NCBI GenBank assembly: GCA_937141995.1
Contig: CAKZQX010000860.1
Location: 1 to 8,912 of the forward strand
Reading direction: 5' to 3'
Source: an uncultured Chloroflexaceae bacterium
Lineage (GTDB): Bacteria > Chloroflexota > Chloroflexia > Chloroflexales > Chloroflexaceae
Length of the DNA: 8,912 bases
Shown piece by piece: positions 1-4,833 of this stretch. Numbering within the stretch: position 1 is the stretch's first letter; every line of letters begins with the position of its first letter. The notes beneath the pieces are model-generated. The model was not told the origin of the DNA, did no database searches, and saw nothing but the letters and a program-made list of their open reading frames with translations. Made by a program: the position numbers and the translations under genes.

Positions 1-249
1 ATCTTGAGATGGTTGCTCGATGCCATAATTTTCCACGCGCAGCGCCAACAGCGCCGGTGTGACGAAGAATGCCTGGATGAAGCCGGAGACGAAGCCAATC
101 ACCGCCCCGCACAGCAGTCCGAAGAGGACCGCCAGAATGCGCATCGGCAGCGCGAGCGGTTCTTCGCGCATGACGGCGGGAACTTCGGTTGGGTAGTCAG
201 ATGCACCGGACATGTATTCGGAGAGTGCTTCCTGGTCGTAGTCTCTCAT
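1..249 (-). CDS. glycine-zipper membrane protein, N-terminal part (runs off the window)
   Basis: Eighty-three codons are visible, from an ATG at 249 to the window edge; the C-terminus is missing. The start is supported by a GGAAAGGAG Shine-Dalgarno sequence with about 10 nt between GGAG and the ATG. Residues 1-34 are acidic and polar (likely cytoplasmic or interfacial). Residues about 37-63 form a hydrophobic helix with glycines at 44, 48, 52 and 56, a textbook GxxxGxxxGxxxG zipper that favours helix packing or oligomerisation in the membrane. A second hydrophobic patch follows at 64-70. I do not recognise a named family. It lies 101 nt downstream of the discoidin-like lipoprotein gene on the same strand, mirroring the lipoprotein-then-membrane-protein order at 7749-3827, so the two may be co-expressed. 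A function cannot be assigned. Confidence 0.7.
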   Translation of the reverse strand, partial: MRDYDQEALSEYMSGASDYPTEVPAVMREEPLALPMRILAVLFGLLCGAVIGFVSGFIQAFFVTPALLALRVENYGIEQPSQD

Positions 250-290
250 CTCACAATGACTCCTTTCCCTGGTGGTGTACGATGCAAAGC

Positions 291-320
291 AGTCCCTGCT
301 GCCTGTATGCAACAGGGACT
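291..320. repeat. 12-bp hairpin between lipoprotein gene and downstream membrane gene
   Basis: AGTCCCTGCTGC (291-302) faces GCAACAGGGACT (309-320) across a 6-nt loop; 11 of 12 positions pair and the other is a G-T (G-U in RNA) pair. It lies 31 nt after the lipoprotein stop codon on the transcribed (minus) strand and before the next gene's Shine-Dalgarno. On the minus strand it is followed by only a weak T-rich stretch (GCTTTGC), so it is a poor classical terminator. It could be a partial terminator, attenuator or RNA-stability hairpin between the two genes. Confidence 0.5.
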
Positions 321-350
321 ACCTACCTATTTATGGCATAACACGGTATG

Positions 351-947
351 TCATTCAGTGGTGGGGGTGCCCCAGACTTCGACTTCGGTCAGCGCAATCG
401 AGTCGAACGTGATGTCCTCGTGCTCGTGGATGCTATCAATCACAATGCGCACGGTCTCAGTATCGACGGGCTCCAGGGGCACGTCCTGCCAGCCGGTCTC
501 CTCGGCCAGTTCGATGGTCTGCTCGCTGCCATCAGCAAAGACCAACGTGGCTTCCGCAATGTGGGCGCTGTCGTCACCTTCGCGCGTGTAGATGCGCATA
601 CTCTCGACGGTGGCCGCTTGCTCTAACGTGAGATCGATCCACTCGCCGGGCTCCATCGTTTCGGTGTACCAGCCCTCCCAGCCTTCAGTGCTGCCATCGA
701 ACGCCATGTCAGAGCTGTAGGACTCGCTCCACTCGGAGGACGCATCGGCAGAGGCTATCGACAACGCTTGAGGCTCGTTATCAGTTTCTTCTTGCGGTTC
801 GGCTTCGGCGGCTTCTGGTTCTGGCTCGGTAGCGGGCGCAGCGGCTTCGCCACCACCACAGGCGACGAGAAGCAAAGCGACGAGGAGCAGGGCGATGGAT
901 AGTGGAGCGGTGCGACGAGGCTGTAACGCGGCGAGAATGAATGGCAT
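351..947 (-). CDS. discoidin-like domain lipoprotein
   Basis: A 198-aa secreted, probably lipid-anchored protein. Residues 1-29 are a signal peptide (two Arg at 11-12, then a Leu/Ala/Val core) ending in the lipobox LVAC with the lipidation cysteine at 30. Residues 31-60 are an acidic Ala/Glu/Pro linker. Residues about 62-193 form one beta-sandwich domain of the galactose-binding/discoidin (F5/8 C-like) type; key features are DGSTEGWEGW, GEWIDLTL, DGSEQ and a closing ALTEVEVWG. In this fold class such domains usually bind glycans or other surface ligands. The nearest RefSeq-style name may be 'NADase-type glycan-binding domain', but I could not test this. The start at 947 is supported by AAAGGAG with 6 nt spacing. 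The domain is about 75% identical to residues 717-841 of the WD40 lipoprotein in this window. A SARP-like promoter lies about 150 nt upstream. No enzymatic residues are evident; it looks like a binding or sensing surface protein. Confidence 0.85.
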   Translation of the reverse strand: MPFILAALQPRRTAPLSIALLLVALLLVACGGGEAAAPATEPEPEAAEAEPQEETDNEPQALSIASADASSEWSESYSSDMAFDGSTEGWEGWYTETMEPGEWIDLTLEQAATVESMRIYTREGDDSAHIAEATLVFADGSEQTIELAEETGWQDVPLEPVDTETVRIVIDSIHEHEDITFDSIALTEVEVWGTPTTE

Positions 948-1011
948 TTTGCTCTCCTTTCAGATTGGAATACGCAGAGAATGTGGTAAAGTAGTAACCA
1001 GCCGATTAATA

Positions 1012-1037
1012 TCTCCAGCGACGACACCCGCTGGAGA
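1012..1037. repeat. 9-bp perfect hairpin in the lipoprotein 5' leader
   Basis: TCTCCAGCG (1012-1020) and CGCTGGAGA (1029-1037) are perfect inverted arms around an 8-nt loop. If the minus-strand promoter at 1099-1131 is used, this hairpin is in the roughly 145-nt untranslated leader of the lipoprotein mRNA. It could affect mRNA stability or be an operator for another DNA-binding protein. No T-tract follows, so a terminator is unlikely. Confidence 0.45.
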
Positions 1038-1098
1038 GACGCCGAGTACGGACAGTAGAGCCACGGTGCTGCAATCAGACGTGTACTCTGTTTGTGAA

Positions 1099-1131
1099 AC
1101 TATAACAAACTATCGTCAACGCAACGTGAAC
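1099..1131 (-). promoter_or_regulatory. SARP-type promoter/operator of the discoidin lipoprotein gene
   Basis: Read on the minus strand: GTTCACG (1131-1125), 4 nt, GTTGACG (1120-1114), 9 nt, then TATAGT (1104-1099). The two heptamers start 11 bp apart. SARP regulators such as AfsR, DnrI and ActII-ORF4 are known to bind direct heptamer repeats with an 11-bp period just upstream of the -10 box, replacing a normal -35. The same layout, with identical spacings, occurs at 7956-7988 upstream of the WD40 lipoprotein gene. The predicted transcription start is near 1092. The site sits between the divergent lipoprotein and BTAD regulator genes, only 34 nt from the regulator's start codon, so autoregulation is possible. 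A plus-strand TATAAC (1101-1106) overlaps the minus-strand -10 and could serve the regulator gene, but it has no good -35. Confidence 0.6.
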
Positions 1132-1164
1132 AATCACGTCTATGTTGTCGTAGGGTAAGGATGT

Positions 1165-3696
1165 ATGACGCGCCTGCATCTCAACCTGTTGGGTGACCCG
1201 CAGGTTTATCTGGAAGATCATCTGTTAATCACCTTGCCATATGCCAAAGCGCAGGCATTGCTGTTTTATCTGGTGGTCGAAGTTGATGCCGTGCATACAC
1301 GAGGTGCGCTGGCTGAGATGCTCTGGTCGCACCAGGCAGAACAAAGGACGCTGCAAAATTTGCGCCAGGCGCTGCTACGCTTGCGTCAGATGCTTGTCAC
1401 CACCGAACATGCTCCACCATTTCTCCGCGTTACCCGCCGCACGGTGCAGTGGAATCCGCAAAGCTCGTTTGTCTGTGATGTGCATGTCTTTCGCCAGTAC
1501 ATCGAGCACGCTGTGCATGCTGCCGATCCCCTGCCCGACCTGGAGCGAGCTATGCAGGTGTATCGCGGCGATTTTCTGCACCAGTTTGTGCTCAACGATA
1601 GCGTCGAGTTTGATACATGGGTGACGCAGCAGCGTGAGGCGCTGCATGTCCAGGCAGTCACCGCATGCACACGCCTCTACGAAACATACGAACAGAATGG
1701 TCAGGTAACGCAGGCAGTGGGTGCTGCCCAACGACTACTCGAACTGGAACCGTGGCATGAGGCGACCCACCGGGCACTGATTCGGCTCTATACAACCCAG
1801 GGAAGGTATGATGATGCAATCCGGCAATATCATCGCTGTGTAGCGCTCCTGCACAAGGAGTTTGCGCTGCCGCCCGAAGTCGCCACCACACAGCTCTATG
1901 AAGCGGCCCGAGCACACCACCAGCAACGCAACATCATGGTCATAAACCACACGGCTCCCCTGGTAGATTATCCGGCTATCGTTGAGCGGCTGCTGGCCTG
2001 GTGCAAGCCGGATGTGCCCCCGAATGGTAAGCTGGATGTGTTTGTGCTGGCCGAGCACGCCCTGCACCGTGCGCGTGAGCAGCGTCCAGACGACAATGCC
2101 GCCGAGGTCTGTGCCGCCCTGGTCGATGCGATTACACTGTTGGGCGAGCCTGGCTGGCAGCAAAATTATCAGCTTATGCTGGCACTGCATACTGCGGCTG
2201 TCAGGAGTGCCGCCCACGCCGGCGAAAACACGGTTCTGCGCGACCTTGACATTGTCGTACGAAACCACGCCGTCTCGCTGCTCGACACGCTGCCCGTGGT
2301 TCTGATCCAGGTCGAATACCTCATCCGACGACAGCAGGCCCGCGCTGCGGTACGTGTTGGATTGCCTTTGCTGGCGCTGCTCGGCGTGCTACTACCCGAG
2401 CAAGCAACGGTTGCCCATGTCGAACAGGCATTTGCCGAACTCCAGCCGCGCGTTGCTGCGCTACCGCCAGAGGCACTGCCTGATCTTCCACCGATGACCG
2501 ACGCAATGGCCCAGGCCGCGATGCAACTACTGCATGTGCTGCATATTCCGACATTTATCGTTGCGCCCAATTTGAATATCCTCCTGATCCTGACGCAAAT
2601 GCGGCTCTCCATTGACAAAGGACGCACCGTGTATACCGCGCTGGCCGTCGCATCCTACGGTGTGGTCTACGGGCATATGCAGCATGATCCGGCGGCAGGC
2701 TATCCGTTCGGTCAGATCGCGCTGCGCTGCCTCGATGCGGACGCACCGATCCAGGTTGTCACGATGACACACTCCAAAATATTCTCGTTTCTCGCGCACT
2801 GGCGCGAACCGCTCCGCACATTGATCGCCCCAATGCAGCAGATTGCCGACAGGAGTATTGCTGCTCTGGACATCGTCGGAGCTGTCAGCATCCTGCACAC
2901 GCGGGCGTTCTATGTCGCCGAGTCCGGGATCGACCTGGCGACGGTGTCCCAGCACATTAGCGCGGATATGCACCTGCATCAGCGGTTTCACCTTGATCTG
3001 TGGGCTTCGCCCACCACATACACCTGGCATTATGTCCAGGCATTGCGCGGACAGACGCCTGATCCGTACTTTCTCTTCGGTTCCGCCGAGGAGGACACCA
3101 CACGACTTACCCATCTGGAATCAGCAGGCAATACCCTGCTCGTCTGTATGTTCCTGACCAGTCGCATGACTCTGCGCTATCTATTCCATGATTATGTGGG
3201 CGCGGCAGATGATCTGGCGCAGGTCAAACCCTACGCCGCAAGTCTTACGGGACTGCTGCGCCAGATGGTTTTCACGTTCGCTCAATCGCTGATTATCCTG
3301 GCGAGTGCCGAGGATCATGTGCCGGCGGATATGCAACAGGTGCGCCACAATCAGCACCGTTTGCAGCAGTGGGCAACGCATGCGCCAGAGAATTTCTTGC
3401 ACAAGTGGCACCTGATCGAGGCCGAGGTGTACCGTGTGAGTAATGACCCGGCACAGGCGGCAGCCCATTACGAGCATGCCCTGACCCTGGCAGATCGCCA
3501 CGGGTACATCCATGAAGCGGCTCTGGTTGCCCGCTGTGCCGCGCACTTCTATGCCGCACAAGGCGACAGCGAGATGGCGGCAACCTGTGCAGCGCAGGCA
3601 CAGGCACGTTATACAGCGTGGGGCGCACACGCGCTCGTGGCCCAGATGACAGGACAATTGGCGATAGCGACGTTCGACGACGTGGAACCGAACTGA
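1165..3696 (+). CDS. BTAD/SARP-type transcriptional regulator with ATPase-less helical C-terminal module
   Basis: An 843-aa cytoplasmic regulator. Residues about 1-97 match the OmpR-like winged helix of SARP proteins: they open with the usual 'LxLLG' strand and contain ALLFYLVVEVDAVHTRGALAEMLW and NLRQALLRLR elements. Residues about 103-250 are the bacterial transcriptional activation domain (BTAD), a TPR-like bundle with 'YRGDFL', 'LLELEPWHEATHRALIRLY' and 'GRYDDAIRQYHRC' segments. Residues about 295-835 resemble, from memory, the alpha-helical module that follows the AAA ATPase in large Ser/Thr kinase-ATPase-histidine kinase and PknK-like proteins; landmarks are LLALLGVLLPEQ, LPPMTDAMAQAAM, GYPFGQIAL, ENFLHKWHLIEAEV and the closing YTAWGAHA. 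No Walker A GxxxxGK[ST] is visible, and only about 45 residues separate BTAD from the helical module, so the ATPase is absent. The start at 1165 follows GGGTAAGGA; an out-of-frame ATG lies at 1161. Likely role: DNA-binding activator, probably of the two promoters at 1099-1131 and 7956-7988 (inference). Confidence 0.85.
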   Translation: MTRLHLNLLGDPQVYLEDHLLITLPYAKAQALLFYLVVEVDAVHTRGALAEMLWSHQAEQRTLQNLRQALLRLRQMLVTTEHAPPFLRVTRRTVQWNPQSSFVCDVHVFRQYIEHAVHAADPLPDLERAMQVYRGDFLHQFVLNDSVEFDTWVTQQREALHVQAVTACTRLYETYEQNGQVTQAVGAAQRLLELEPWHEATHRALIRLYTTQGRYDDAIRQYHRCVALLHKEFALPPEVATTQLYEAARAHHQQRNIMVINHTAPLVDYPAIVERLLAWCKPDVPPNGKLDVFVLAEHALHRAREQRPDDNAAEVCAALVDAITLLGEPGWQQNYQLMLALHTAAVRSAAHAGENTVLRDLDIVVRNHAVSLLDTLPVVLIQVEYLIRRQQARAAVRVGLPLLALLGVLLPEQATVAHVEQAFAELQPRVAALPPEALPDLPPMTDAMAQAAMQLLHVLHIPTFIVAPNLNILLILTQMRLSIDKGRTVYTALAVASYGVVYGHMQHDPAAGYPFGQIALRCLDADAPIQVVTMTHSKIFSFLAHWREPLRTLIAPMQQIADRSIAALDIVGAVSILHTRAFYVAESGIDLATVSQHISADMHLHQRFHLDLWASPTTYTWHYVQALRGQTPDPYFLFGSAEEDTTRLTHLESAGNTLLVCMFLTSRMTLRYLFHDYVGAADDLAQVKPYAASLTGLLRQMVFTFAQSLIILASAEDHVPADMQQVRHNQHRLQQWATHAPENFLHKWHLIEAEVYRVSNDPAQAAAHYEHALTLADRHGYIHEAALVARCAAHFYAAQGDSEMAATCAAQAQARYTAWGAHALVAQMTGQLAIATFDDVEPN

Positions 3697-3779
3697 TACC
3701 AATTCGCGGTCTATGCTGCAAAAACCGCAAAGATGGAGCCTTTGCGATCCTTTGCGGTTCAAACATCAAATCGGTATCA
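3694..3779. repeat. nested inverted repeat between convergent genes
   Basis: The outer arms TGATACCAATT (3694-3704) and AATCGGTATCA (3769-3779) pair at 10 of 11 positions. The inner arms AACCGCAAAG (3723-3732) and CTTTGCGGTT (3750-3759) are perfect. CTTTGCG also occurs at 3740-3746 and could pair with 3726-3732 over a 7-nt loop, so two inner hairpins are mutually exclusive. The outer left arm begins exactly at the TGA stop of the BTAD regulator gene. The element separates convergent genes and may help end transcription, though neither direction has a clear T-tract. The modular, sharply bounded structure also fits a small dispersed repeat (REP/MITE-like). Confidence 0.6.
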
Positions 3780-3826
3780 AGTTCATACAACGGGCTGGCA
3801 TTGGTCGTTCGTCGTTGGTTGTGCCA

Positions 3827-4783
3827 CTACGGGTTGGGCAGGTTGGGCGTCGGGTCGGCATAGTAGCTCTCGCGTAAGAAATTGGGTGACTGGGTGCGGC
3901 GTACATCAGCCACCAGCAGGATACTGATACTGTTGCCATCGTGCCGAATGTACCCGCTGCCAAAACTCTCACGCCCATCGCTATCGGTACTAGAGAATGA
4001 ACGCCACCGCTGCCACCCGTTGCGCGTGGGTTTGCTCTCTTCAGGCGGTTCCTCGATGGATAGATCGTCCCGGTCGCCATAAAATTCCTCAATCGCTGCG
4101 TGGAGTTCGGCGTCAAGCCAGGCGGTGTCCAGCGGTTGCTCGGTGACACGCAGCAGCACGACGGCATATCTGGCATAGCTTTCATTACCAAAGAGTGTCA
4201 CTGCGCTACCGGGCGGGGCCAGTTCGGTGGCTTCCCAGTGTTTGGGCACATTGAGCGCAAATGCGCCGGTCGGGTGGGTGTAGGCGCGGTCATCGCGGTG
4301 AGGGTTGGTTCGGGGTTCCACGATGCCCGCCTCTAACGTGGCCTGCATCGCCGGCAGCGGGCCAGGCGTCGCGGTGGGTGCGGGGTTGGCGCCGGCTTGC
4401 GCCGCGCGCTCGCGTTCGGCGCGGTACGAGGCCATGTAGCTGTTGCAGGCGAACGGGACAATGATCATGAGCGCGAGCAGGATGCCCAACGGTATATAGT
4501 TGCCCTGTGTGGCGTGTTTGAGCGCCACGCCCAACGCGGGGATGACTGAGCCGAGCACAAAACCTACGACGCCGCCAATCGCTGCTCCCAAAAGAACCAG
4601 GACGATCGCCACCAAAATGATTCCTTCGATAGGACTCGCAAAACTGCTGCCGGAGTCGAACGCGCTGAAGCTGATATAGCCGCCGATGATCGCACCAACC
4701 AGCGCCAGCAGCACACCGCCGATGATGCCGCCGACACCACTGCCGGCAAACATTGATAGACAGCCACGTACGCTATTGGACAC
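3827..4783 (-). CDS. three-helix membrane protein with C-terminal VPxxW-type domain
   Basis: A 318-aa membrane protein of unrecognised family. I chose the GTG at 4783 because AGGAG abuts the upstream in-frame ATG (4789) with no spacing, but lies 6 nt before this GTG; starting at 4789 would add two residues. Helices lie at about 14-39, 52-88 and 97-112. The first two are rich in small residues; glycines at 14/18/22 and 66/70/74/78 form GxxxG zippers. A charged Ala/Arg/Glu stretch and a Pro/Ala/Thr linker follow. The C-terminal half (about 165-318) opens with a Gly-Ala-Phe strand, then NVPKHW, a pattern also seen at the end of the adjacent WD40 lipoprotein (GFSMTVPDGW), suggesting a related soluble domain (PsbP/DUF1795-like fold is a guess). 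It starts 50 nt after the WD40 gene's stop with no terminator between, so the two probably form an operon and may act together at the membrane. Confidence 0.75.
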   Translation of the reverse strand: MSNSVRGCLSMFAGSGVGGIIGGVLLALVGAIIGGYISFSAFDSGSSFASPIEGIILVAIVLVLLGAAIGGVVGFVLGSVIPALGVALKHATQGNYIPLGILLALMIIVPFACNSYMASYRAERERAAQAGANPAPTATPGPLPAMQATLEAGIVEPRTNPHRDDRAYTHPTGAFALNVPKHWEATELAPPGSAVTLFGNESYARYAVVLLRVTEQPLDTAWLDAELHAAIEEFYGDRDDLSIEEPPEESKPTRNGWQRWRSFSSTDSDGRESFGSGYIRHDGNSISILLVADVRRTQSPNFLRESYYADPTPNLPNP

Positions 4784-4833
4784 ATGCATCTCCTGGTGTA
4801 ATCATGTCATGCTGATAGATCCGCAACCGTGAG

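Noticed and set aside
4..591. 195-codon plus-strand open frame at the left edge
   Set aside because: It overlaps, antisense, the glycine-zipper membrane gene and the discoidin lipoprotein, both with good Shine-Dalgarno sites and recognisable protein features.
1101..1146. A standard sigma-70 promoter for the BTAD gene (TATAAC or TATGTT as -10)
   Set aside because: Neither has an acceptable -35 at 16-18 nt, so I only mention it as a possibility.
1165..3696. A hidden NB-ARC/AAA ATPase inside the BTAD protein
   Set aside because: No GxxxxGK[ST] or clear Walker B is visible between BTAD and the helical module, and the spacing is too short.
1375..3762. Several long minus-strand open frames (up to 195 codons) opposite the BTAD gene
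   Set aside because: They lie antisense to a clearly coding gene, contain low-complexity or Cys/Arg-rich translations, lack ribosome sites and overlap each other; they are shadows.
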